Assembly: GCA_037384885.1 (NCBI GenBank)
Contig: JARRNO010000016.1
Coordinates: 1-20,957 of the forward strand
Length of the DNA stretch: 20,957 nucleotides
Direction of reading: 5' to 3'
Origin: JARRNO01 sp037384885
GTDB taxonomy: Bacteria; Acidobacteriota; UBA4820; DSQY01
Under the pieces are notes generated by a model. It had not been told where the DNA came from, made no database searches, and saw only the letters and a program-made list of their open reading frames with translations. The translations under genes were made by a program, and so were the position numbers. This document shows, one piece after another, positions 6,402 through 15,003 of the stretch (position 1 is the first letter of the stretch; each line of letters begins with the position of its first letter).

Positions 6402-9110
6402 ATGGCGAAGATAAACATTGACGGCAAGAACTACGAGGTTGACGAAGGGCAGAACCTGCTGCACGCCGTCCTGTCGCTGGGCCTTGACCTCCCCTATTTC
6501 TGCTGGCACCCTGCGCTCGGCTCCGTGGGGGCATGCCGGCAGTGCGCCGTGAAGCAGTTCAAGGACGAGGACGATACGCAGGGCCGCATCGTCATGGCCT
6601 GCATGACGCCGGTCAAAGACGGCGTCCGGATCTCCGTCGAAGACCCCGAGGCCCGGGATTTCCGAGCAGGAATCATCGATTCCCTCATGACGAACCACCC
6701 CCACGACTGCCCGGTCTGTGACGAGGGGGGCGAGTGCCACCTTCAAGACATGACGGTCATGTCCGGGCACAACTACCGCACCTACCGGTTCAACAAGCGG
6801 ACCTTTCGAAACCAGGACCTGGGCCCCTTCATCAATCACGAAATGAACCGCTGCATCACGTGCTACCGCTGCGTTCGCTTTTACCGGGAATACGCCGACG
6901 GCAAGGACCTGAACGCCTTCGCATCCAAAAACCACGTCTATTTTGGCCGCCACGAGGACGGTGCGCTCGAGAACGAGTTCAGCGGGAATCTGGTGGAAGT
7001 CTGTCCCACGGGCGTTTTCACCGATAAGACCCTGAAAAAGCATTACTCGCGAAAGTGGGACCTGACCTCGGCGCCCTCCGTGTGCGCCCATTGCGCCCTG
7101 GGCTGCAACACGCTGGCCGGAGAGCGCTACGGCTCGCTTCGCAGGATTCTCAACCGATACAACGGAGAGGTCAACGGATATTTCCTGTGCGACCGGGGGC
7201 GGTTCGGCTACGAGTTCGTGAACAGCGACAAGCGGGTCCGGGCCATCGTGCACAAGTCGAAGGGCGGCGTGGAATCGGAGGCCGCCACACGAGAGGCGGC
7301 ACTGGAACGCCTTCAGGCCCTGCTTGCCGGCAAGAACGCCGTGGGTATCGGGTCGCCGAGAGCCTCGATCGAATCCAACTTCATGCTCCGGATCCTGGTG
7401 GGCAAAGACCGCTTCTACGCCGGGGTTCCCGCCGCCGAACTGGGCCTGCTGCACAAGGCCGCCTCCATTCTGCGCAACGGGCCTGCCAGGACGCCGTCAC
7501 TTCGCGAAGTCGAACAGTGCGACGCCGTCCTCGTCCTGGGTGAGGACGTCACCAACACGGCCCCCAGGCTGGCTCTGTCCCTCCGGCAGGCCTCGCGGGT
7601 GGCGCCGAGGCGGAAGGCGGCAAAGCTGGGATTGGCGTCGTGGGACGATGCGGCCATGCGCGGGGCGACCCAGGACGAACGCGGGCCTTTCTACGTGGCC
7701 GCCGCCGGTGCAACAAAACTGGACGACATCGCCACGAAGGCCTACCGGGGGGCGCCGGACGAGGTGGCGCGTCTCGGCTTTGCCGTGGCCCATGCCCTCA
7801 ACCACGCGGCTCCTGAAGTGAAAAATCTCACCACCGAGCAGGCCGACCTCGCCTCCGAGATCGCCGCCGCCCTCAAAGGTGCGAAGAAACCGCTGGTTGT
7901 CACGGGGACGGGACTCGGGAGCGAGGCGGTTTTGGAAGCGGCCGCTAACACGGCTTGGGCGCTTTGCGGCGACAACCCGGAAGCCGGGCTTGTGGTGACA
8001 CTGCCCGAGGCCGACAGCATGGGCGTCGCACTCATGGACGGCAAACCGCTGGAAGAGGTCTTCGATGCGGCCGGCGGCGAAGGCAGCGGGCCTGTCATCA
8101 TCCTGGAAAACGATCTTTACCGGCGACTGGACGCCAAGCGTGTGGACGCGTTGCTTGGAGGAGGCCGGCCGGTTGTCGTCCTGGATCAGCTGCTGCACGA
8201 GACCGCCCTCAAGGCCGATCTGCTCTTACCGTCCGGCGCCTTCGCCGAATGCGACGGCACCCTGGTCAGCAGCGAGGGACGGGCCCAGCGTTTCTTTCAG
8301 GTTTACGAACCCGGGGGAGACATCCGGCAGCCATGGGAGTGGCTCCGGGACGCGCTGGACGTGGCGGAGCGAAAAAAGATCAAGTCCCTTGACGACATCA
8401 CGGCAGCCGCCGCTGAAGCGTTCCCCGCCTTGAAGGGCATGGAGAACGCCGCTCCGGGCGCCGCCTTCCGCCTGGAAAAGATGAAGGTCCCCCGAGCATC
8501 GAAACGGTTTAGCGGGCGGACGGCCATGTTGGCGAACATCCACGTCAGCGAGCCCAAACCGGCGGACGATCCCGAAACGCCCTTTTCGAGAACCATGGAA
8601 GGATTTCCCAACCAGCCTCCCGCGGCGCTGACGGCGAGATTCTGGGCGCCGGGTTGGAACTCGGTGCAGTCCCTGAACAAGTTTCAGGAAGAGGTGGCCG
8701 GTCCAATGAGAGGGGGAGACCCCGGCGTGCGCCTCATCGAGCCGCGGGCCGGTAAGCGGGCCGCCTGGTTCGACAACATCCCCGGCGGCTTCAAGCGGGA
8801 AGAAGGGCGGTATTTCATCGTCCGGGCGCACCATATTTTCGGCTCGGAGGAATTGAGTTCGCTTTCTCCGGCGGTCGCCTCCAGGGCCCCTTCGCCCTAT
8901 GTGGCGTTGAATCCCGATGACCTGGCATCCCTCGGAGCAAAAGACGGGGAGGATTTGAACGTCAAGCTGAACGGCGCCGGAATCCGCCTCCCCGCCAGGC
9001 CGCATCCGGCCCTGCCCAGGGGAGTTGCGGCGCTTCCCGCCGGACTCTCCGGCTTGACGGGAATGCAGCTTCCGGCCCCGGGAGGCATTGATAAGGTAGG
9101 AGAATCATGA
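6402..9110 (+). CDS. nuoG: NADH-quinone oxidoreductase subunit G, with N7 cluster site
   Basis: Largest peripheral subunit, carrying electrons from NuoF toward NuoI through several Fe-S clusters. The product has 902 residues, close to the E. coli length. The N-terminal ferredoxin-like domain has C34, C45, C48, C67 for N1b, the same numbers as in E. coli. The next site has H99, C103, C106, C112 (N5). C151, C154, C157 with C201 form N4. A further set, CxxCxxxC at 228-235 with C263, matches the extra, off-pathway cluster N7 found in only some bacteria. From about 220 the protein resembles the molybdopterin-oxidoreductase fold, which in complex I has lost its cofactor. GGAGATAA lies upstream of the ATG. 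The stop overlaps the nuoH ATG by four bases. Confidence 0.96.
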   Translation: MAKINIDGKNYEVDEGQNLLHAVLSLGLDLPYFCWHPALGSVGACRQCAVKQFKDEDDTQGRIVMACMTPVKDGVRISVEDPEARDFRAGIIDSLMTNHPHDCPVCDEGGECHLQDMTVMSGHNYRTYRFNKRTFRNQDLGPFINHEMNRCITCYRCVRFYREYADGKDLNAFASKNHVYFGRHEDGALENEFSGNLVEVCPTGVFTDKTLKKHYSRKWDLTSAPSVCAHCALGCNTLAGERYGSLRRILNRYNGEVNGYFLCDRGRFGYEFVNSDKRVRAIVHKSKGGVESEAATREAALERLQALLAGKNAVGIGSPRASIESNFMLRILVGKDRFYAGVPAAELGLLHKAASILRNGPARTPSLREVEQCDAVLVLGEDVTNTAPRLALSLRQASRVAPRRKAAKLGLASWDDAAMRGATQDERGPFYVAAAGATKLDDIATKAYRGAPDEVARLGFAVAHALNHAAPEVKNLTTEQADLASEIAAALKGAKKPLVVTGTGLGSEAVLEAAANTAWALCGDNPEAGLVVTLPEADSMGVALMDGKPLEEVFDAAGGEGSGPVIILENDLYRRLDAKRVDALLGGGRPVVVLDQLLHETALKADLLLPSGAFAECDGTLVSSEGRAQRFFQVYEPGGDIRQPWEWLRDALDVAERKKIKSLDDITAAAAEAFPALKGMENAAPGAAFRLEKMKVPRASKRFSGRTAMLANIHVSEPKPADDPETPFSRTMEGFPNQPPAALTARFWAPGWNSVQSLNKFQEEVAGPMRGGDPGVRLIEPRAGKRAAWFDNIPGGFKREEGRYFIVRAHHIFGSEELSSLSPAVASRAPSPYVALNPDDLASLGAKDGEDLNVKLNGAGIRLPARPHPALPRGVAALPAGLSGLTGMQLPAPGGIDKVGES

Positions 9111-10072
9111 GTCCCGCATTGAGATCGGTCATCACGGTCGTGGGCGTCCTGTTTGTGGCACTCAATCTCAGCGCCCTTCTCATCTGGCTTGAGCGGCGGC
9201 TGCTGGGGCTGTGGCAGGACCGCTACGGTCCCAATCGCGTGGGCCCCTTCGGGCTGCTCCAGGTTCTGGCGGACATGCTCAAGATCTTCTTCAAGGAAGA
9301 CTGGATCCCACCCTTCGCGGACAAGGCCGTCTTCATCATCGCCCCCGGAGTGGTGGTGGCCACCGTGCTGATGACGCTGGCCGTCGTGCCCTTCGCGCCC
9401 GGGATCAGCGTCGTCAACCTGAACGTGGGCGTTCTGTTCTTCCTCGCCATGGCCTCGCTCGGCGTGTACAGCGTGATCCTGGGCGGCTGGTCCTCCGCGA
9501 GCAAGTATTCCCTCCTCGGCGGGATGCGTGCCGCGGCCCAGATGCTGAGCTACGAAGTTTTCATGGGGCTTTCCCTCATGGGCGTGGTGCTGCTGGCGGG
9601 GTCCTTCAACCTGCACGACATCGTGATGGCCCAGAAGGGGATGTGGTTCGTGATTCCGCAGATCCTTGGCTTCATCACCTTTACGGTGGCGGGTATCGCC
9701 GAAAGCCACCGCCTGCCCTTCGACCTTCCCGAGGCTGAAAGCGAGCTGGTGGCCGGGTTTCACTCCGAGTATTCGGGCATGAAATTCGGCATGTTTTTCG
9801 TGGGTGAATATATCGGCGTGACTGTCATTTCGGCGTTGATCGTCACGTTTTTCTTCGGCGGCTGGCTGGGACCGTGGCTGCCGCCCATCGTCTGGTTCGT
9901 TCTGAAGACCCTGGTCTTCATTTGCTTCTTTATCCTGCTGAGGGCGGCGCTTCCGCGGCCGCGCTACGACCAGCTCATGTCGTACGCCTGGAAGGTCATG
10001 CTGCCGCTGGCTCTGCTGAACCTGGTGGTGACGGGAGGCATCGTCCTGGCGTGCGGTCCGGCGGTCCACTGA
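9107..10072 (+). CDS. nuoH: NADH-quinone oxidoreductase subunit H
   Basis: Membrane subunit at the junction with the peripheral arm; it forms the entrance and part of the quinone channel. The product has 321 residues, nearly the family standard. It has about eight hydrophobic helices. WLERRLLGLWQDRYGPNRVGP (about 27-47) is the signature first loop, and AESHRLPFDLPEAESELV (198-215) is the conserved acidic loop next to the quinone site, followed by GFHSEYSGMKF. The ATG overlaps the nuoG stop in an ATGA arrangement and has TAGGAGA just upstream. It is followed by a 30-base gap with an AGGGAGA ribosome site for nuoI. No odd residues seen. Confidence 0.97.
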   Translation: MSPALRSVITVVGVLFVALNLSALLIWLERRLLGLWQDRYGPNRVGPFGLLQVLADMLKIFFKEDWIPPFADKAVFIIAPGVVVATVLMTLAVVPFAPGISVVNLNVGVLFFLAMASLGVYSVILGGWSSASKYSLLGGMRAAAQMLSYEVFMGLSLMGVVLLAGSFNLHDIVMAQKGMWFVIPQILGFITFTVAGIAESHRLPFDLPEAESELVAGFHSEYSGMKFGMFFVGEYIGVTVISALIVTFFFGGWLGPWLPPIVWFVLKTLVFICFFILLRAALPRPRYDQLMSYAWKVMLPLALLNLVVTGGIVLACGPAVH

Positions 10073-10102
10073 CGCCGGATGAAAGGATAAAGGGAGAGAT
10101 TG

Positions 10103-10618
10103 ATGCTCAGCTTGATTCGATCCATGTGGGATGTCTTCCTGCATATGTTCCACAAGCGGGAAACCGTCCAGTACCCCGACGAGAAGCCCTACCTTCCGCC
10201 CCGCTGGCGCGGCAGGATCGTCCTGTCCAAGGACCCGGACGGACAGGAGCGCTGCGTGGCGTGCTACCTGTGCGCCGCCGCCTGTCCGGTGGACTGCATT
10301 TCTTTGCAGGCCACGGAGGATGAGACGGGACGCAGGTATCCGGAGTTCTTCCGCATCAATTTCTCCCGCTGCATTTTTTGCGGATTCTGCGAGGAGGCCT
10401 GCCCCACCTACGCCATCCAGCTCACTCCGGATTTCGAGCTGGGCGAATACAACCGCCAGAACCTGGTCTATGAAAAGGAAGACCTCGAAATCAGCGGGGT
10501 GGGAAAGTACCCCGGCTACAACTTCTACCGGGTTGCCGGGCTGGCGGTCGGCGGCAAGGACAAGGGCGAGTCGGAGCGCGAAGAACCGCCGGTTGACTTA
10601 AGAAGTCTCCTGCCGTGA
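10103..10618 (+). CDS. nuoI: NADH-quinone oxidoreductase subunit I (N6a/N6b ferredoxin)
   Basis: Ferredoxin-like subunit holding two [4Fe-4S] clusters, N6a and N6b, between NuoG and NuoB. The product has 171 residues from the ATG at 10103. I prefer this start over the TTG one codon earlier because AGGGAGA lies at a good distance. The two cluster motifs are C51-C54-C57-C61 (CVACYLCAAACP) and C90-C93-C96-C100 (CIFCGFCEEACP), the usual 2x[4Fe-4S] pattern. The N-terminal 20 residues form the amphipathic helix expected on the membrane surface. The C-terminus (about 150-171) is charged and variable. The 85-base gap after it, longer than other junctions in the operon, holds a mini-ORF. Confidence 0.97.
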   Translation: MLSLIRSMWDVFLHMFHKRETVQYPDEKPYLPPRWRGRIVLSKDPDGQERCVACYLCAAACPVDCISLQATEDETGRRYPEFFRINFSRCIFCGFCEEACPTYAIQLTPDFELGEYNRQNLVYEKEDLEISGVGKYPGYNFYRVAGLAVGGKDKGESEREEPPVDLRSLLP

Positions 10619-10632
10619 GGGAAGAAAGAAGG

Positions 10633-10707
10633 ATGCGGCGCACGCACGTCATGAAACAGCATCCGCAGGCAGTGACCGGCGGGACACAGATTGTGAGGGT
10701 GTCATGA
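10633..10707 (+). CDS. Possible 24-residue upstream ORF overlapping nuoJ start
   Basis: An ATG at 10633 opens a frame of 24 codons whose TGA overlaps the nuoJ ATG in the same ATGA arrangement used at other junctions of this operon. The peptide starts MRRTHVMKQHPQ and is basic at its N-terminus. It is out of frame with nuoJ. An AGAAAGAAGG stretch precedes the ATG but is very close to it. The region also has a short inverted pair, GGATGC (10631) and GCATCC (10659). I do not recognise the peptide. It may be a coupling leader that delivers ribosomes to nuoJ, or a chance frame. Confidence 0.25.
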   Translation: MRRTHVMKQHPQAVTGGTQIVRVS

Positions 10708-11213
10708 CTCTGGTTTTTTACATTTCCGCGGCAATCGCCGTCCTGGCAACGATTCTCGTGCTCACCCGGTCTAACGCCGTGCACGCGCTGCTCTACCTGG
10801 TCGTGTCGCTGCTTGCGGTGGCGCTCGCCTTCTTTTCGCTGGGCGCGCCCTTCGTGGCGGCGCTGGAGGTCATCATTTACGCGGGCGCCATCATCGTCCT
10901 GTTCATTTTCGTCGTGATGCTGCTCAACCTGGGCGCAGCCGCGGAGAAGCAGGAAAGAGAGTGGCTCAAGGGCACATCGTGGATCGGTCCGGGAATCCTG
11001 TCCTTCATTCTTGCGCTGGAACTGATCTACGTCTTCCGGCTGCAAGGGGCCGGCCTCGAAGCTCAGAGGATCGTGGGACCGCGGCAAGTGGGCGCGACTC
11101 TTTACGGACCCTATGTCCTGGGGGTGGAACTGGCCTCCATGCTGCTTCTCGCGGGCCTGGTGGGCGCCTATCACATCGGCCGCAGAAGCGGCGGCGGAAA
11201 GGGAGGTGAATGA
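10704..11213 (+). CDS. nuoJ: NADH-quinone oxidoreductase subunit J
   Basis: Membrane subunit between NuoH and NuoK, part of the chain linking quinone chemistry to proton pumping. The product has 169 residues, within the NuoJ range. Five hydrophobic segments are visible. The third carries the family signature, EVIIYAGAIIVLFIFVVMLLN (about 54-74), whose helix has the pi-bulge that rotates in structural studies of complex I. A hydrophilic stretch follows (76-88), then two further helices. The start ATG has GAGGGTG about four bases upstream and overlaps the stop of the 24-codon mini-ORF. Its own stop overlaps the nuoK ATG. Identification is firm. Confidence 0.95.
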   Translation: MTLVFYISAAIAVLATILVLTRSNAVHALLYLVVSLLAVALAFFSLGAPFVAALEVIIYAGAIIVLFIFVVMLLNLGAAAEKQEREWLKGTSWIGPGILSFILALELIYVFRLQGAGLEAQRIVGPRQVGATLYGPYVLGVELASMLLLAGLVGAYHIGRRSGGGKGGE

Positions 11214-11521
11214 TGGCGCAAATTCCCATGGCGCAGGGGCTCTTTCTGGCCGCGATACTCTTTTTGCTGGGGCTGACCGGCGTGCTCGTGCGGCGGAACA
11301 TCCTCTTCATTCTGATGTCCCTTGAAATCATGCTGAACGCCGCGGGGCTGGCTTTCGTCGTGGCCGGCGCCCGGTGGGGGCAGCCCGACGGCCAGGTCAT
11401 GTTCCTGTTCATCCTGGCCATGGCCGCGGCAGAGGTCAGTGTGGGCCTGGCCCTCGTACTGCAGTTTCATCGCCGCTTCAAGTCTCTCGATTCGGATGCT
11501 GCAAGCGGAATGCGAGGATAA
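11210..11521 (+). CDS. nuoK: NADH-quinone oxidoreductase subunit K
   Basis: Small three-helix membrane subunit related to MrpC, adjacent to NuoJ and NuoN. The product has 103 residues. Its two conserved membrane glutamates are present: E39 in MSLEIMLNA and E75 in AAAEVSVGLAL. Both are needed for proton transfer in E. coli. The start is the first of two consecutive ATG codons; GGGAGG lies about five to eight bases upstream, so either could serve (11210 or 11213). The first overlaps the nuoJ stop by four bases. A nine-base gap with GGGGAGA precedes nuoL. Confidence 0.96.
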   Translation: MMAQIPMAQGLFLAAILFLLGLTGVLVRRNILFILMSLEIMLNAAGLAFVVAGARWGQPDGQVMFLFILAMAAAEVSVGLALVLQFHRRFKSLDSDAASGMRG

Positions 11522-11530
11522 GGGGAGAAG

Positions 11531-13423
11531 ATGCTCGATCTGTTGTGGTTGATTCCGGCGTTGCCGCTTCTGGGCTTCCTGATCCTGGCCGTGTTCGGCG
11601 GCCGGATGCCCCGGCGCATGGCGGCCGTCATCGGGGTCGGCTCCGTCGGCCTGTCCGCGGTGACGGCGATCTGCGTGGCCGTGTCCTTCATGGCCTCGCC
11701 CCCGCCCGGCCACGCCTACGAGCTGGTGCTCTGGAGATGGCTCAGCGTCTCCGGCCTTTCGCCGGCGATCGGTTTTTACCTGGACGCCCTGTCGCTCGTG
11801 ATGGTCCTCGTCGTCACCATCGTGGGATTCCTGATCCACCTGTATTCCGTGGAATACATGGAGCACGACGAAGGCTACAGCCGTTTTTTCGCTTACATGA
11901 ACCTCTTCGTGACGTCCATGCTCACGCTGCTGCTGGCGAACAACCTGCTGCTCCTCTATCTCGGCTGGGAGGGTGTGGGCCTCTGCAGCTACCTGTTGAT
12001 CGGTTTTTATTACGACGACCCGGCCAACGGCCGGGCCGCCCGGAAGGCTTTCGTCGTCACCAGGATCGGCGACACGGCCATGGCCATCGGGCTTTTCATG
12101 CTCTTCGAGAAGCTTGGCACGTTGAACATTCAGGACCTCATGCACCGGGTGGCGGCCGAATGGCCGGTCGGGGGTGTTCTGGCGGTTACCGCGGCGCTGC
12201 TCCTTTTGGGCGGGGCTCTCGGCAAGTCCGCGCAGCTTCCCCTCCAGACCTGGCTCCCCGACGCCATGGCCGGCCCCACGCCCGTGAGTGCTTTGATTCA
12301 CGCCGCCACCATGGTCACCGCCGGCGTCTACCTGATCGCGAGGACTCACGTTCTCTTCGCCCAGGCGCCCCAGGTGCAGTTCACGGTGGCCGTGATCGGC
12401 GCTCTGACTCTGCTGATCTCGGGCTTCGCAGCCATGACCCAGAGCGACATCAAACGCGTGCTGGCCTATTCCACTATCAGCCAGATCGGCTACATGTTTC
12501 TCGCCCTGGGGGTGGGCGCTTGGTCCGCCGCCATCTTCCACTTCATGACGCACGCCTTCTTCAAGGCGCTGCTCTTCCTCGGAGCCGGAGCCATCATCGT
12601 GTGCCTGCACCACGAGCAGGACATGTTCAAGATGGGCGGGCTGAGAAAGCAGCTTCCGGTCACCTTCTGGACCTTTTTGATCGCCTCGGCGTCCCTGGCG
12701 GCCCTCCCGCTTGTCACCGCGGGTTTTTTCAGCAAAGACATGATCATCGCCGCCGCGTGGACCTCCGCGGACGGCAGCAAGTGGCTCTGGGCGGCCGGCC
12801 TTGCCGGCGCCTTCGTGACCTCCATCTACACCTTCCGCATGGTCTTTATCACCTTCTTCGGCAAAGCCCACAACCAGGCGACCCACCGGCCGACCTGGAA
12901 GATCAAGATTCCACTGGTCACGCTGGCCGTGCTGTCCATCATCGGCGGGTTCGTCGAAATTCCCAAGACCCTCGGAAACTTTCCGCTCTTTTCGGACTTC
13001 CTGCATTCGGCGCTGCCGTCCATGAAAGTGCTGCACGAAAGCCTGGGCACAGAGTATGTCCTTCAGATCATCGCGGCCGTGGTGACACTGACGGGCATTT
13101 ACCTGGCCTATCTCTTCTACCTGCAGAAGCCGAAACTGGCCGAGGGAATCATGAAGCCGGGGATTTCCAAGCTTCTGCACCGGTACTGGTTCAGCGGATG
13201 GGGCTTCGACTGGCTTTATGACGGTTTGATCGTCAAACCCTACGTCTGGCTTGCGGACGTCAACCGGGCGGACGTGGTGGACCGCATTTACGCGGCCATC
13301 GGTTGGGGAAGCAAAGCCCTGCATGTCGGCTTCAGCCGCACCCAGACGGGGCGGATTCGCTGGTACGCCACGGGCATCGCCTTCGGGGCGGTCGTGGTCA
13401 TTGCAATAGTGGTGTTCGCATGA
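11531..13423 (+). CDS. nuoL: NADH-quinone oxidoreductase subunit L (distal antiporter-like)
   Basis: Largest membrane subunit, homologous to Mrp cation antiporters, with the long lateral helix along the membrane arm. The product has 630 residues, close to the family length. Key residues are visible: E147 in LGWEGVGLCSYLLIGF and K232 in GALGKSAQLPLQTWLPDAMAGPTPVSALIHAATMV, both essential in the proton path of homologues. The later half carries QSDIKRVLAYSTISQIGYM and FFSKDMI, as expected. The C-terminal region (about 480-630) holds the lateral helix and last transmembrane helix. The start ATG has GGGGAGA six bases upstream. The stop overlaps the nuoM ATG by four bases. Confidence 0.97.
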   Translation: MLDLLWLIPALPLLGFLILAVFGGRMPRRMAAVIGVGSVGLSAVTAICVAVSFMASPPPGHAYELVLWRWLSVSGLSPAIGFYLDALSLVMVLVVTIVGFLIHLYSVEYMEHDEGYSRFFAYMNLFVTSMLTLLLANNLLLLYLGWEGVGLCSYLLIGFYYDDPANGRAARKAFVVTRIGDTAMAIGLFMLFEKLGTLNIQDLMHRVAAEWPVGGVLAVTAALLLLGGALGKSAQLPLQTWLPDAMAGPTPVSALIHAATMVTAGVYLIARTHVLFAQAPQVQFTVAVIGALTLLISGFAAMTQSDIKRVLAYSTISQIGYMFLALGVGAWSAAIFHFMTHAFFKALLFLGAGAIIVCLHHEQDMFKMGGLRKQLPVTFWTFLIASASLAALPLVTAGFFSKDMIIAAAWTSADGSKWLWAAGLAGAFVTSIYTFRMVFITFFGKAHNQATHRPTWKIKIPLVTLAVLSIIGGFVEIPKTLGNFPLFSDFLHSALPSMKVLHESLGTEYVLQIIAAVVTLTGIYLAYLFYLQKPKLAEGIMKPGISKLLHRYWFSGWGFDWLYDGLIVKPYVWLADVNRADVVDRIYAAIGWGSKALHVGFSRTQTGRIRWYATGIAFGAVVVIAIVVFA

Positions 13424-15003
13424 TCCTGATCTGGTTGATCGTCATCTTGTTGGCCGGCGGACTCCTGGCCTGGGCGTCCGGCAGAATCAGCCACGCCTGG
13501 CCCCGCTGGATTTCCCTCGGGGCGGTGGCCCTGGACCTGGTGCTCTCGGCATGGCTGTGGATTCAGAGCTATTCCGGACATCTCCACGGCGCTACAGGCC
13601 GGTGGATGACCCAGGTGGACCTTTCCTGGATTCCCCAGTTTGGCATCCGGTTCCATCTCGCCATGGACGGGCTCAGCCTGCTCATGCTCGTGCTCACTTT
13701 CTTTCTGGGCATCGCTTCCGTCGTCTGCTCGTGGACCGAGATCACCGACCGGGTCGGGTTTTTCCACTTCAACCTGATGTGGATCCTGGCCGGGGTCGTC
13801 GGTGTCTTCCTTGCGATGGACCTGTTCCTCTTCTACTTCTTCTGGGAGTTGATGCTGATCCCCATGTACTTCCTGATCAGCATCTGGGGGCACGAAAACC
13901 GGATCTATGCAGCGGTGAAGTTCTTCCTCTTCACGCAGGCCAGCGGTCTGCTCATGCTGCTGTCCATCCTGGGCCTCTACTTCGTCCACTATCACCAGAC
14001 CGGGGTTCTGACCTTCGAGTATTCCAAGCTGCTGGGGACGGCGCTCACGCCGTTGACCGGCATGCTTCTCATGCTGGGCTTCTTCATCGCCTTCGCCGTG
14101 AAGCTGCCCATGTTTCCGTTTCACCCCTGGCTGCCGGACGCCCACACGGAGGCGCCTACGGCGGGCTCGGTCATCCTGGCCGGATTGCTCCTGAAGACAG
14201 GCGCCTACGGACTCATCCGCTTCGTCCTTCCGCTCTTTCCGGATGCGGCCCACCGCTTCGCCCCCATCGCCATGCTTCTTGCCGTCATCGGCATCCTTTA
14301 CGGCGCGATCCTGGCCTTCGCCCAGACCGACTTGAAACGGCTGGTGGCCTACACGAGCGTCAGCCACCTGGGCTTCGTGCTGCTCGGCATCTTCGCCTTT
14401 AACCAGATCGCCCAGCAGGGCGCCGTGATGGAAATGATCTGCCACGGCCTGAGCACGGGCGGGCTCTTCATCCTGGTGGGCGCCCTGCAGGAGCGGCTGC
14501 ACACCCGCGACTTGCGGAAGATGGGGGGCCTCTGGAAGGCCCTGCCCCGCATGGGAGGCGTGGGCATGGTGCTGGCCATGGCCTCGCTCGGCCTACCCGG
14601 ACTGGGCAACTTCATCGGAGAGTTCCTGGTCCTGATCGGCAGTTACCAAGCCAGCGTGACCTTGACCGTGTTCGCAACGATCGGCCTGGTGGCGGCCTCC
14701 ATTTACTCTCTCTGGATCGTCCAGAAGTCCTTCCACGGGTCGGGGATGGAAGACACCAGGGTCCGCGATTTCCGCGTTCGCGACATGGCCGTCATGGGGG
14801 CCATGATCGCCGCGCTCGTCTGGCTTGGGCTCTACCCGCAGCCGGTGCTCAAGACGGCGGCGCCCGCCCTCGAGGCAGCCATGAACCCCGTGGCCCTGGC
14901 GGATGCCAAGGTTCCCGGCGCGGCGAAAAGACAAGAAGCGGCCGCCCTCATGGAACGCGTTTCCACAGGAACGGCGAAGCGCAACGATGGAGGTGAACTG
15001 TGA
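13420..15003 (+). CDS. nuoM: NADH-quinone oxidoreductase subunit M (antiporter-like)
   Basis: Second antiporter-like membrane subunit, between NuoL and NuoN. The frame is open back to 13303, but I take the ATG at 13420, which overlaps the nuoL stop (ATGA). This gives 527 residues starting MILIWLIVILLAGG, a natural first helix; the upstream extension would be a hydrophilic stretch inside nuoL. Conserved residues: E143 in FFWELMLIPMYFLI, K228 in FAVKLPMFPFHPWLPDAHTEAPT and K259 in LLLKTGAYG. No strong ribosome site precedes the ATG, so translation probably depends on coupling with nuoL. The last 40 residues are hydrophilic, longer than in many homologues. The stop overlaps the nuoN GTG. Confidence 0.96.
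   Translation: MILIWLIVILLAGGLLAWASGRISHAWPRWISLGAVALDLVLSAWLWIQSYSGHLHGATGRWMTQVDLSWIPQFGIRFHLAMDGLSLLMLVLTFFLGIASVVCSWTEITDRVGFFHFNLMWILAGVVGVFLAMDLFLFYFFWELMLIPMYFLISIWGHENRIYAAVKFFLFTQASGLLMLLSILGLYFVHYHQTGVLTFEYSKLLGTALTPLTGMLLMLGFFIAFAVKLPMFPFHPWLPDAHTEAPTAGSVILAGLLLKTGAYGLIRFVLPLFPDAAHRFAPIAMLLAVIGILYGAILAFAQTDLKRLVAYTSVSHLGFVLLGIFAFNQIAQQGAVMEMICHGLSTGGLFILVGALQERLHTRDLRKMGGLWKALPRMGGVGMVLAMASLGLPGLGNFIGEFLVLIGSYQASVTLTVFATIGLVAASIYSLWIVQKSFHGSGMEDTRVRDFRVRDMAVMGAMIAALVWLGLYPQPVLKTAAPALEAAMNPVALADAKVPGAAKRQEAAALMERVSTGTAKRNDGGEL

Noticed and set aside
8897..10153. Minus-strand open frame of about 418 codons opposite nuoH
   Set aside because: Same antisense artefact; nuoH is certain on the plus strand.
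11171..13324. Very long minus-strand open frame (about 717 codons) opposite nuoK/nuoL
   Set aside because: The translation is rich in His, Gln, Asp and Gly, as expected of the reverse complement of hydrophobic membrane protein codons; no ribosome site or family motif.
13303..13419. N-terminal extension of nuoM by 39 residues
   Set aside because: It would lie inside nuoL, is hydrophilic and basic, and hides the natural first helix that starts at the ATG overlapping the nuoL stop.
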